DNA of 64,000 bases, from contig NZ_JAFFOB010000005.1 in NCBI RefSeq assembly GCF_016918935.1, positions 1 to 64,000 of the forward strand, given 5' to 3'. Source of the stretch: Roseitranquillus sediminis. GTDB taxonomy: Bacteria; Pseudomonadota; Alphaproteobacteria; Rhodobacterales; Rhodobacteraceae. Positions 15,625-24,014 of the stretch are shown here, in pieces (the stretch's first letter is position 1; each line of letters begins with the position of its first letter). The notes below the pieces were generated by a model. The model was not told the DNA's origin. It worked only from the letters and a program-made list of their open reading frames with translations, and did no database searches. A program made the position numbers and the translations under genes.

Positions 15625-17145
15625 TCAGTCGTCGGCCCAGCGCGCCTCGCGCCTTATCTCGCGCCGACGCGCACGCATGACGCTCCAGAACGTCCAGACC
15701 AGCAGCGCCGCGGTCATCGCAAGCAACGTGCCGCTGATCGGCCGCCCCATGATCTCGCCGAAGTCGCCGCGATAGATCAGCATCGCGCGCTTGAAGTTCT
15801 CCTCGACCATGGGACCGAGGATGAACCCGATCAGGATCGGCGCCAGTTCGAACCGTAGCAGCCGCAGCACGTAGCCCATGAGCCCGAAGAAGAGCACCAG
15901 GAACACGTCGAACGTGCTGGTCCTGACGGTATAGACGCCGATGCAGATGAAGCAGATCACCGCCGGATACAGGACACCGTAAGGGATCTTCAGCATCCGC
16001 ACCCAGAGCCCGATCAACGGGATGTTGAGGATCAGCAAGAGAAGGTTGCCGATCCAGAAGCTGGCGGCGAGGCCCCAGAAGATGTCCGGGTTCTGGTTCA
16101 TCAGCTGCGGGCCCGGCTGGATGCCGTGGATCAGCAGCGCGCCCATCATCACCGCCATCGTGGCGCTGCCGGGAATGCCGAGCGTCATCGTCGGGATGAA
16201 GGCCGCCTGCACCGCCGCGTTATTCGCCGACTCGGGCGAGACGATGCCTTCGATCGCGCCCTTGCCGAAGCGCTCGGGCGTGGACGACAGGCGCTTCTCG
16301 ATCGCGTACCCGATGAAGGTGGCGATGCTGGGTCCCGTGCCCGGCAGCGCGCCGAAGAAACCGCCGATGCCGGCGCCGCGGAACACCGGCATGACCGAGC
16401 GCCGGACCTCGTCCCGCGTCGGCACCATCGAGCGCAGCGTGACCTTCTGGATGAAAGGTTTGTCCACCGACTGCGCGATCGAGAGGATGATCTCGGACAC
16501 GCCGAAGAGGCCCATCGCCAGCGCGATGAAGTTGATCCCGTCGCGCAACTCGAAGAAGCCGAAGTGGAAACGCGGCACGCCGCTGGTGATGTCGGCGCCC
16601 ACGGTGCCGAGCAGCATCCCAAGCACCACCATCGCCAGCCCCTTGGCCGGCGCGTCCTGCGTGACCGTGGCCGCCGCGACCAGGCCGAAGAGCATGATGG
16701 CGAAGTATTCCGCAGGCCCGAATGCCAGCGCCCAGCGCACGATCAGCGGCGCGAGAAGGTAGAGCGCGATGACTCCCAACGTGCCGCCGATGAACGAGGC
16801 GATGGTGGTCGAGAAGAGTGCGACGCCCGCCCGCCCCTGCTGGCTCATCGGATAGCCGTCGAGGCAGGTGACGGCATTTGACGGCGTGCCAGGCAGGTTG
16901 AGCAGGATCGACGAGGTCGAGCCGCCGTACTCCGCCCCGTAATAGACGCCCGCCAGCATCACCAGCGCCGTCGTCGGCTCGAGGTAGAAGGTGATCGGGA
17001 GGAGCATCGAGACGGCGGCAAGGGAGCCGATGCCAGGCAACATCCCGAAGAACGTTCCCAGCGAGACGCCGAGCAGACAGTAGATCAAGTTCGTCGGCGA
17101 CAGAGCCGTGTCGAACCCGATGACGATGTTGGCCCAGACGTCCAT
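15625..17145 (-). CDS. Tripartite tricarboxylate transporter, large permease TctA
   Basis: A 506-residue membrane protein with about ten to twelve helices, the large TctA subunit of a secondary TTT transporter. Family hallmarks are the N-terminal GMLPGIGSLAAVSMLLP with a later repeat, the proline/glycine loop around GALPGTGPSIATFIGYAIE, and YYGAEYGGSTSSILLNLPG. It works with TctB and the periplasmic binding protein to import carboxylates. Its ATG follows directly on the tctB stop codon, showing tight coupling. Confidence 0.95.
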   Translation of the reverse strand: MDVWANIVIGFDTALSPTNLIYCLLGVSLGTFFGMLPGIGSLAAVSMLLPITFYLEPTTALVMLAGVYYGAEYGGSTSSILLNLPGTPSNAVTCLDGYPMSQQGRAGVALFSTTIASFIGGTLGVIALYLLAPLIVRWALAFGPAEYFAIMLFGLVAAATVTQDAPAKGLAMVVLGMLLGTVGADITSGVPRFHFGFFELRDGINFIALAMGLFGVSEIILSIAQSVDKPFIQKVTLRSMVPTRDEVRRSVMPVFRGAGIGGFFGALPGTGPSIATFIGYAIEKRLSSTPERFGKGAIEGIVSPESANNAAVQAAFIPTMTLGIPGSATMAVMMGALLIHGIQPGPQLMNQNPDIFWGLAASFWIGNLLLLILNIPLIGLWVRMLKIPYGVLYPAVICFICIGVYTVRTSTFDVFLVLFFGLMGYVLRLLRFELAPILIGFILGPMVEENFKRAMLIYRGDFGEIMGRPISGTLLAMTAALLVWTFWSVMRARRREIRREARWADD

Positions 17146-17592
17146 TCAGAAAGGCATCTCCCATACCGGGATCGGCAGGCCCAACGTGGCGATGAAGACC
17201 GTCCAGCAGATCAGCGTGATCGCCGCCGACGTCAGCAGGATCAGCCGCTTCCCCGCCGCCGGGTTGCCCGTCATCGAGATGGCGGAGGCCGCGAAGGCCG
17301 CCGTGAGGAGGCCGAATAGCGGCAGGAGGACGCCGAAGGCGAGGATAGCGCCGAGTACGCTGCCGGACGCGCGCCACGCGAACTCGGGCAGGCGTCCGGC
17401 GCGGCCGAGTGCGGTTGCCGCTATGACGGCGCCCAGCAGGGCCGCGATGACGCCCAGCCAGAATGGCACGAAGCCGGGCCCCATCCGGGTGATCGTGCCC
17501 ATTCGGTACTCCAGCGCGCCGACTGCGAAGTAGACCCCGGTGGCGAGGACCAGCAGTCCCGCCAGCAGATCGACCCTGTCCACCTTTCGCAT
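17146..17592 (-). CDS. Tripartite tricarboxylate transporter, small permease TctB
   Basis: A 148-residue protein with four membrane helices, the small TctB subunit. It shows the usual opening helix DLLAGLLVLATGVYFAVGA and the short loop MGTITRMGPGFVPFWLG. ATG 17592 has AAGGTGA at a good distance; a GTG four codons upstream is possible. It lies between tctC and tctA, downstream of two strong hairpins. Confidence 0.9.
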   Translation of the reverse strand: MRKVDRVDLLAGLLVLATGVYFAVGALEYRMGTITRMGPGFVPFWLGVIAALLGAVIAATALGRAGRLPEFAWRASGSVLGAILAFGVLLPLFGLLTAAFAASAISMTGNPAAGKRLILLTSAAITLICWTVFIATLGLPIPVWEMPF

Positions 17593-17622
17593 CGCGACTG
17601 TCACCTTGCGCCAAGGGGCGAT

Positions 17623-17673
17623 GGCCGGTGCCGCAGCACCGGCCGCGATCCGGGCAGGCGGGTCGCCTGCCCG
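17623..17673 (-). promoter_or_regulatory. Twin intercistronic hairpins between tctC and tctB
   Basis: Two perfect stem-loops lie between the genes. GGCCGGTGC/GCACCGGCC (17623-17631 with 17636-17644) has a four-base loop, and CGGGCAGGCG/CGCCTGCCCG (17651-17660 with 17664-17673) has a three-base loop. There is no T run. Such structures downstream of binding-protein genes commonly protect the upstream mRNA from 3' exonucleases. Confidence 0.6.
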
Positions 17674-17679
17674 CGCGCC

Positions 17680-18651
17680 TTACTCCTCCCGGATGCCGGC
17701 CTCTTCGGCCACCTGCGCCCAGCGATCGAAGTTGCGGGTCATGAAGTCGGCCGTCTCCTGCGCCGACATCGGTCGCGGGGTGCCGCCGTCGGCTGCCAGG
17801 AATTCGGTGAACGCGTCGGAGCTTAGAACCTGGTTGATGTCCTCGTTGATCTCATCGACGAGCGCCTGGTCCATCCCGTCGGGCCCGAGGATCGCCCACC
17901 ACTGGATCACCTCAAAGTCTTCCAGGCCCGATTCCGCCAGCGTCGGCAGATCGGGCATGGCGTCCGACCGCTCGAGGCTGGTGACGGCGATGCCCTTGAT
18001 GTTGCCCTCGTCGATCTGCGGCTTCATCTGCGTCATCGACCCGATCGAGTACTCGATGTGGCCGCCCATCACGTCGGTCATCGCCGGGGCGCCACCGGGA
18101 TACTGGATCACCTGCACTTCGGTCCCGGCCGCTTGGTTGAAGAGTTCACCCGCAAAGTGCTGGATGCTGCCGACACCGGTCGCGCCATAGCTGAGCGGCT
18201 CGTCGGATTCCTGCAGGTAGGTGATCAGCTCCTGCGGCGTCTCCGCCGGGATGTCGGGACGGGCCCCGATCACCAGCGGCACCTGTCCGATCAGTGCGAT
18301 CGGCGTGAAGTCCTCGCGCGAATCGTAGGGCAGCTCGCTCTGGACCGCGGCGTTCATGGTGAACGTCACCGACGCGATCATGAGCGTGTAGCCGTCCGGA
18401 TCCTGCTCGGCCAGATAGGCCGATCCGATCGTCGCACCGCCGCCGGGCCGGTTTTCGATCACCACCGGCTCACCCCATAGCTCCTGGAGTTGCTGCCCGA
18501 GCTGTCGCGCGACGATGTCGTTCGAGCCGCCCGGCGAGAACGGCACCACGATGGTCACCGGCTGCTGCGGGAAGTCCTCCTGCGCGTGTGCGGTGCCGGC
18601 GAGCGCCAATCCGGCCGTGACGGCCAGTGCCGACGTCATTCTTCCGTTCAT
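17680..18651 (-). CDS. TTT transporter periplasmic binding protein TctC
   Basis: A 323-residue extracytoplasmic receptor of the TctC/Bug family. A signal peptide MNGRMTSALAVTAGLALAG ends near AHAQ. Then come the family landmarks PVTIVVPFSPGGSNDIVAR and VVIENRPGGGATIGSAYLA, which form the carboxylate-binding loop. ATG 18651 has GGAGGAGATGAG before it; an upstream frame adds 20 unlikely residues. It leads the operon tctC-tctB-tctA-SDR. Bug proteins bind diverse carboxylates, so the ligand is unknown. Confidence 0.93.
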   Translation of the reverse strand: MNGRMTSALAVTAGLALAGTAHAQEDFPQQPVTIVVPFSPGGSNDIVARQLGQQLQELWGEPVVIENRPGGGATIGSAYLAEQDPDGYTLMIASVTFTMNAAVQSELPYDSREDFTPIALIGQVPLVIGARPDIPAETPQELITYLQESDEPLSYGATGVGSIQHFAGELFNQAAGTEVQVIQYPGGAPAMTDVMGGHIEYSIGSMTQMKPQIDEGNIKGIAVTSLERSDAMPDLPTLAESGLEDFEVIQWWAILGPDGMDQALVDEINEDINQVLSSDAFTEFLAADGGTPRPMSAQETADFMTRNFDRWAQVAEEAGIREE

Positions 18652-18743
18652 CTCATCTCCTCCCGTTGATCCAGTCCGTTGAGGCAAGGCCCGTTGCGGA
18701 TCTTCCGGCACGCGCCCTCCCGCGCGTGCTGCAGCCTGTCGTG

Positions 18744-18784
18744 CTGCATACAGCTGTGTCTGATAGGATGCACCTGACTGTCAA
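18744..18784 (-). promoter_or_regulatory. Candidate promoter/operator upstream of tctC
   Basis: On the minus strand a TTGACA (complement of 18779-18784) lies upstream of the palindrome CTGTATGCAG (complement of 18744-18753). No good -10 box at 17 bases is evident. The palindrome resembles the GTATAC core near the GntR gene and could be the same regulator's site. Confidence 0.3.
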
Positions 18785-18870
18785 GGCGGCTGTCCCGGCC
18801 GGGCGCGCGCTCTTTACGCGCCACCCGCAGTCGCTAGGCTTGCTACAGTCGCAAAGCGAGGAACCCGCCG

Positions 18871-20739
18871 ATGACTGCGCCAGTCCCACGCCCTCGGGGC
18901 CTCGCTCCTCTCGTGGGGGCAATCGTTTCGCTCTGCGCCTCCCCGCTCGCCGCACAGACGGACGTCATCGTCAGCCACGGGATCTCTGCCTTCGGCGACC
19001 TGAAGTATCCCGAAGGATTCCCGCATTTCGAGTACGTGAACCCGGATGCGCCTCGGGGCGGAACGATGAGTTTTCGCGGCGTCCTTGCGTCGCGCACCTT
19101 CGACAGCCTCAATCTCTTCATCCTCAAGGGCGAGCCCGCGCAGGGACTGGAGCTTGTTCACGACACGCTCCTCACGCGCTCGGCCGACGAGCCGGACGCG
19201 GCCTACGGTCTGATCGCGGAGAGCATGGAATATCCGCCAGACCGGAGCTGGATCGTCTTCAACCTGCGGCCGGAGGCGCGGTTCTCGGACGGCGAGCCGC
19301 TCACCTCCGAGGACGTCGTCTTCACCTTCGAGACGCTCAAGACGCAGGGGCGGCCGCAATACCGCATCGCGCTGGCCGACGTGGAGAGCGCACGGGCGCT
19401 GGGGCCGCACAGCGTCCGGTTCGACTTCGCGCCGGGCGCCTCCACACGCGACCTGCCGATGGTGGTGGGCGATCTCGAGATCCTGCCCGCGCACTACTAC
19501 GCCGAGGTGCCGTTCGACACCTCGACGCTGGAGCCGCCGGTGAGTTCCGGCGCGTACGTCGTCAGCGACGTCTCGCCCGGGCGCAACATCACCTACTGCC
19601 GCAGCCGCGACTACTGGGGCGAGGGCCTCGCTGTGAACGTCGGCACCCACAACTTCGACTGCGTGCGCTACGAGTACTTCGCCGACAGTACCGCCGCGTT
19701 CGAGGCGCTCAAGGCAGGCGCCTACCTCTTTCATGAGGAGTTCTCGTCTGCGATCTGGGCCCAGGGATACGACTTCCCGGCGGTCGAGCGCGGCTGGGTG
19801 ATCCGTGACGAGCTGCGGGACGAGCGGCCGTCGGGCACGCAGGGCTTCTGGCTGAACCTGCGACGCGAAAAGATGCAGGATCCGCGCCTGCGAGAGGCTC
19901 TCGGGCTCTTGTTCAACTTCGAATGGACGAACGCGACGCTCTTCCACGGTCTCTACACCCGGACCGACAGCTTCTGGGAAAACACGACGATGCAGGCGGA
20001 GGGCGTGCCTGAGGGCGACGAGCTCGCGCTGCTCGATGAGTTCCGCGACGCGCTCCCGCCCGACGTCTTCGAAGCGCCCGCCCACGTTCCGCCGATCAGC
20101 AGCACAAGCCAGCAGCTCGATCGCACCGCTCTGCGGGAGGCGTCGCGCCTTCTGGAGGAGGCCGGCTGGACCGTCGGGACCGACGGGCTGCGTCGCAACG
20201 CGCAGGGCGAGACCCTGTCCCTTGAGATCCTCGACGACAACCCGAGCTTCGAGCGCGTCATCCTGCCCTACGTGGCGAACCTGCGGCGGGTCGGCATCGA
20301 CGCCCGATATGAGCTCGTGGACCCAGCCCAGATGCAGCAGCGGCAGGAGGACTTCGACTACGACGTGACACCGGGACGACTGGTGCTGAGCCTCACACCG
20401 TCGGCCAGCATCCGCTCGGTCTTCGGCACTTCGGGTGCGCAAGCGCCGGGCTCGCTGAATCTCGCCGGCGTGGCGGACCCCGTGGTCGATGCGCTGATCG
20501 ACCGGATCGTAGCGTCGGAGAGCCGGGCGGAGATGGAGACGCGGGTCCGCGCGCTCGACCGCGTGCTCCGCGCGAAGCACATCTGGGTGCCGAACTGGCA
20601 CAAGGGTGCGCACTGGATCGCCTACTGGGACGTCTTCGGCCGCCCGGATATCCAGCCGCCCTACGCGCGGGGCGACGCCTACTGGTGGTTCGACGAAGAC
20701 AGATACGAGGCGCTGCAAGCCCAGGGGGCGCTACGGTGA
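18871..20739 (+). CDS. Family 5 extracellular solute-binding protein, YejA-like
   Basis: A 622-residue periplasmic binding protein of the peptide/opine/nickel family, most like the YejA/microcin C uptake receptors (long, with HGISAFGDLKYPEGFPHFEYVNPDAPRG-type opening). The signal peptide ends near SPLAAQ. The segment WIVFNLRPEARFSDGEPLTSEDVVFTF is the family hallmark. YejA genes are normally followed by yejB, yejE and yejF; here none is present and a DUF2254 gene follows, so it must use permeases encoded elsewhere or have a different role. It likely binds oligopeptides. Confidence 0.88.
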   Translation: MTAPVPRPRGLAPLVGAIVSLCASPLAAQTDVIVSHGISAFGDLKYPEGFPHFEYVNPDAPRGGTMSFRGVLASRTFDSLNLFILKGEPAQGLELVHDTLLTRSADEPDAAYGLIAESMEYPPDRSWIVFNLRPEARFSDGEPLTSEDVVFTFETLKTQGRPQYRIALADVESARALGPHSVRFDFAPGASTRDLPMVVGDLEILPAHYYAEVPFDTSTLEPPVSSGAYVVSDVSPGRNITYCRSRDYWGEGLAVNVGTHNFDCVRYEYFADSTAAFEALKAGAYLFHEEFSSAIWAQGYDFPAVERGWVIRDELRDERPSGTQGFWLNLRREKMQDPRLREALGLLFNFEWTNATLFHGLYTRTDSFWENTTMQAEGVPEGDELALLDEFRDALPPDVFEAPAHVPPISSTSQQLDRTALREASRLLEEAGWTVGTDGLRRNAQGETLSLEILDDNPSFERVILPYVANLRRVGIDARYELVDPAQMQQRQEDFDYDVTPGRLVLSLTPSASIRSVFGTSGAQAPGSLNLAGVADPVVDALIDRIVASESRAEMETRVRALDRVLRAKHIWVPNWHKGAHWIAYWDVFGRPDIQPPYARGDAYWWFDEDRYEALQAQGALR

Positions 20740-20785
20740 GCGTGGCTCGCCTCTGCGGCCGGCCCAGAACGGTCTGACCGCGGTG

Positions 20786-22033
20786 ATGCAGGCACTGTCG
20801 CTCTCCAAGGCGCTCTACCGGCTGCGGCGTTTCTCGCGGCGGATCTGGGTCCGGACCACCGCGATCGCGGCGCTGGCGCTGGTGGCGGCGTCATCGGCCA
20901 CCCTGCTCGCCCCACTGGTGCCCGATGAGATGGCGAGCGCGCTCGGCGGTTCGGCGCTGGTGGGCATCCTCGAGATTCTGGCCTCGTCGATGCTGGCGGT
21001 GACGATCTTTTCGCTCAGCATCATGGTCCAGGCCCGGCAGTCGGCCTCGACGCAGGTGACGCCGCGGTCGTACCAGCTCCTGCTCGAGGATACGACGACG
21101 CAGTCGGTACTGGCGACCTTCCTTGGCGCCTTCGTCTTCGCGCTCGTCTCGCTGATCGTGGTTTCGACCGAGGTGTATGGCGAGGCGGCCTCGGCGGTGA
21201 TCATGGGCTTCACGCTGACGGTCATCGCGCTGGTGGTCATCGCGCTCCTGCGGTGGATCAGCCATCTGTCGCAGCTGGGCAGCCTGATCGAGACGTCGCG
21301 GCGGGTCGAGGAGGCGGCGCGGCAAGCGCTCGAGGCGCGCAGGCTCCGGCCCTGTTACGGTTGCGCCGTCAGCGAGCCCATGCGCGGCGAGCCGCAGCGG
21401 GGCGCGGCGCTGCTGGCGGACCGGACCGGATATGTCCAGCATGTCGACTTCGGTGCCCTTTCCGAGGCGGCGGAGGCAGGCGACGGCACGGTGCGCGTGG
21501 TGGCTCCGCCGGGCCACTTCGCGGTTGAGGGCCAGGCGCTGGCCCTCTATGTCGGCGACCTCGACGAGGCGGCGCTCCGCGCGGCCTTCACGCTGGGTTC
21601 GAAGCGCGAGTTCGACCAGGACCCGCGCTTCGGCGTGATCGTCCTGAGCGAGATCGCGCAGCGCGCCCTCTCGCCCGGCATCAACGACCCCGGCACCGCG
21701 ATCGACGTGATCGGCCGGCTGGTCCGGGTACTGCAGGCGTTCCACGAGGAGCGGAACGACGGGCGCGGGATCGAATTCCCGCGGATCGCCCTGCCGGCGA
21801 TCACGGCTGTGGACCTGATGCAGGACGGCCTCCTGCCGATTGCGCGGGACGGCGCTGACAAGGTGGAAGTGCAGATCAGGTTGCAGAAGGCGCTGCGCAG
21901 TCTCGAGGCGGGCGGTGGCGAGCTGGCGGCGGCGGCGAAAGAGGCCTCGCGCGAGGCACTGTCGCGGGCAAGCGCTGCCCTGTCGCCGCGCGACTGGCAG
22001 CGGGTCGAGGCAGTTGTCGACGGCGCCGGCTGA
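20786..22033 (+). CDS. DUF2254 family membrane protein
   Basis: A 415-residue inner-membrane protein of the DUF2254 family. Helices are visible near residues 25-45, 60-85, 105-130 and 135-155, followed by a long soluble region. Conserved-looking parts are SIMVQARQSASTQVTPR after the second helix, and RFGVIVLSEIAQRALSPGINDPGTA in the C-terminal domain, which recur across the family. Function is unknown. It starts 46 bases after the YejA-like gene and may be co-transcribed with it. ATG 20786 is the first start that keeps only the membrane protein. Confidence 0.85.
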   Translation: MQALSLSKALYRLRRFSRRIWVRTTAIAALALVAASSATLLAPLVPDEMASALGGSALVGILEILASSMLAVTIFSLSIMVQARQSASTQVTPRSYQLLLEDTTTQSVLATFLGAFVFALVSLIVVSTEVYGEAASAVIMGFTLTVIALVVIALLRWISHLSQLGSLIETSRRVEEAARQALEARRLRPCYGCAVSEPMRGEPQRGAALLADRTGYVQHVDFGALSEAAEAGDGTVRVVAPPGHFAVEGQALALYVGDLDEAALRAAFTLGSKREFDQDPRFGVIVLSEIAQRALSPGINDPGTAIDVIGRLVRVLQAFHEERNDGRGIEFPRIALPAITAVDLMQDGLLPIARDGADKVEVQIRLQKALRSLEAGGGELAAAAKEASREALSRASAALSPRDWQRVEAVVDGAG

Positions 22034-22039
22034 TCCGTC

Positions 22040-23185
22040 TCAGGCGGCGCGGGAGCTGCCCCTGTCGTCCTCGTCGTGCTGCACCTCGACGTGCCGACCC
22101 GCGAGAAAGAGGCCAAGGCCGTTCATCTGCGGGATGCGCTCCGAGAACGCGCGCAGCGTGATGAGCACAGGCACGGCTATGACCATTCCGATGACCGACC
22201 ACGCCCAGCCCCAGAACGCGACGGCGATGAAGACGACAACCGGATTGAGCTTGAGGCTGCGGCCTACTGCATAGGGCGTGATGAACTGGCCTTCGAGGCT
22301 CGTGAAGGCGAAGTAGACGAAGGCGACGAACGCCGCCTGCGCCAGGGTGTCGAAGGTCACGATGCCGATGACCGCCGTCAGCGCGACACCCGTCAGCGCA
22401 CCGAGGTACGGCACGAAGTTGAGCGCGAAGGCGAGGACACCGAACAGCACGGGGTTCGGCATCCCAAGAAAGTAGAGCGCCGTGCCGATGGCAACGCCGA
22501 GCCCCGCATTGATGACCGAGATCGTCAAGAAATAGCGGCTGATCTTCTTCTCGATGTCATAGGCGATCTCGATCGCCCGGCGCTTGTCGGAAAAACGCGG
22601 GATCGCGTGCACGATCTTCTCGTAGAACATGTCGCCCGACGAGATCAGGAAGAACAGAAGCACCAGCGTCAGCGCCGTCTGCGCCAGCATGTAGGGCGCG
22701 CTTGTCGCCACCTGAGCCAGCACGCCCGGGCGGTCGACCACCACGCGCTCGGGCTGTTCTCCCCCCCCGCCGCCGCCCTCGGTCAGCTTCTCGACCTCCT
22801 CGCTGGCCTCGGTGACGGTTTCGACGGCCGAACTGAGCACCCGCATCTTGCGCTCGACGTCTCTGATGATGGTCGGCGCATCCTGAGCGTACTCGCGCAC
22901 CGGCGCCGAGAGCGACAGGAGTCCCACCACGAGCGCCACGAGCAGGCCGATCACGACGACCGCGGCCGTGATGCCCGGCGGTACGCCCTTGCGCGCGAGA
23001 AAGCGACGAATCGGCGAAAAGACCAGCGACAGCAGGAACGCGAGGATCACCGGCATAAAGAAGGACCGCGCGAGCACGAGCGTCGCGGCAGCCGCGATGA
23101 TGAAAAGGCCGATCACCGCCCAGTGCTGTCCACGTTTGCGGCGCTGAGGCCGATCCGACCCCGGTGCCGGTACATCCGCCGCCAT
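22040..23185 (-). CDS. AI-2E family transporter
   Basis: A 381-residue polytopic membrane protein of the AI-2E (PF01594/PerM-TqsA) family. Helices lie near residues 22-65 and 72-95, with a long amphipathic region at 95-165 including a short poly-Gly run (TEGGGGGGEQ), then four or more helices. The family signatures are NFVPYLGALTG and LEGQFITPYAVGRSLKLNP. Members export autoinducer-2 or ions; the substrate here is unknown. It converges with the DUF2254 gene, with only six bases between the stops. Confidence 0.9.
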   Translation of the reverse strand: MAADVPAPGSDRPQRRKRGQHWAVIGLFIIAAAATLVLARSFFMPVILAFLLSLVFSPIRRFLARKGVPPGITAAVVVIGLLVALVVGLLSLSAPVREYAQDAPTIIRDVERKMRVLSSAVETVTEASEEVEKLTEGGGGGGEQPERVVVDRPGVLAQVATSAPYMLAQTALTLVLLFFLISSGDMFYEKIVHAIPRFSDKRRAIEIAYDIEKKISRYFLTISVINAGLGVAIGTALYFLGMPNPVLFGVLAFALNFVPYLGALTGVALTAVIGIVTFDTLAQAAFVAFVYFAFTSLEGQFITPYAVGRSLKLNPVVVFIAVAFWGWAWSVIGMVIAVPVLITLRAFSERIPQMNGLGLFLAGRHVEVQHDEDDRGSSRAA

Positions 23186-23327
23186 TTGGCCCCCTCCCCA
23201 AGCGTGGCCACAGAGGCCTGCCGATCGGGATCAAGCCGGCTGCACCCGCCGTGGTTCCGAATGCGCGCCTGGCCAGCGGGACGGAGCATGCTCGCTTTTC
23301 CGCGGGCCACCTCCTATCAATCTGACG

Positions 23328-24014
23328 ATGCGGCCTTTCGACCTCATCATATTCGACTGCGACGGCGTTCTCGTGGACAGCGAGATGCTGAGTGGCGAGG
23401 TGCTGCTTGCTGCGCTGAAGGCGATCGGCATCGTCCTCGACATGCAGCACTTCTCGCGCGCCTTCCTCGGCCGGAGCTTCCCGACCGTGGCCGCGACGCT
23501 GCGAGAGACCTCGGCCACGGCGCTGCCGGCCGACTTCGAGGATAACTACCGGCGCAAACTCCTGTCGGTATTCGAGGCGCGGCTGAAGCCGACGGCGGGC
23601 ATCGAAGACGTGCTCGACACCCTCGCCTGCCCCGCCTGTGTCGCCACGAGCAGCACCCCGAAACGAGCGCGGCGATCACTCGAGATCTGCGGTCTGCGCG
23701 ACCGCTTCGGCGAGCACGTCTTCACCGCCTCGGAGGTGCAGCGCGGCAAGCCGGAACCCGATCTATTCCTCCATGCCGCCGCGCGTATGGCAGTTCCGGC
23801 CGAGCGGTGCCTCGTGATCGAGGACAGCCTGCCGGGCATCGCCGCGGCGCAGGCCGCCGGGATGGAGGTGTGGCGCTATGCCGGCGGAGCGCATTTTGCG
23901 CTGCCGGGAATGCGCGAGGCGACGCCGCCGGGTGTTCCGATCCTGCCGAGCTGGGGGGACTTCTACCGACGCGCCCCCGCGCTCCGCGGGCGGCGTGCCT
24001 CGTGCGAGGCGTGA
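23328..24014 (+). CDS. HAD-superfamily phosphatase (beta-phosphoglucomutase-like)
   Basis: A 228-residue HAD hydrolase. Motif I is IIFDCDGVLVDSE with the nucleophile and acid aspartates, motif II the Thr/Ser in ATSSTP, motif III the Lys in RGKPEPDLF, and motif IV is IEDSLPG. The cap is helical (subfamily IA). It probably dephosphorylates a small sugar or polyol phosphate. Its TGA overlaps the ATG of the SmoC-like regulator (TGATG), so it belongs to the polyol locus. Confidence 0.88.
   Translation: MRPFDLIIFDCDGVLVDSEMLSGEVLLAALKAIGIVLDMQHFSRAFLGRSFPTVAATLRETSATALPADFEDNYRRKLLSVFEARLKPTAGIEDVLDTLACPACVATSSTPKRARRSLEICGLRDRFGEHVFTASEVQRGKPEPDLFLHAAARMAVPAERCLVIEDSLPGIAAAQAAGMEVWRYAGGAHFALPGMREATPPGVPILPSWGDFYRRAPALRGRRASCEA

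Noticed and set aside
18814-20718. Long minus-strand open frame of 634 codons
   Set aside because: It mirrors the YejA-like gene, whose product is clearly a real binding protein; the antisense product shows no family features.
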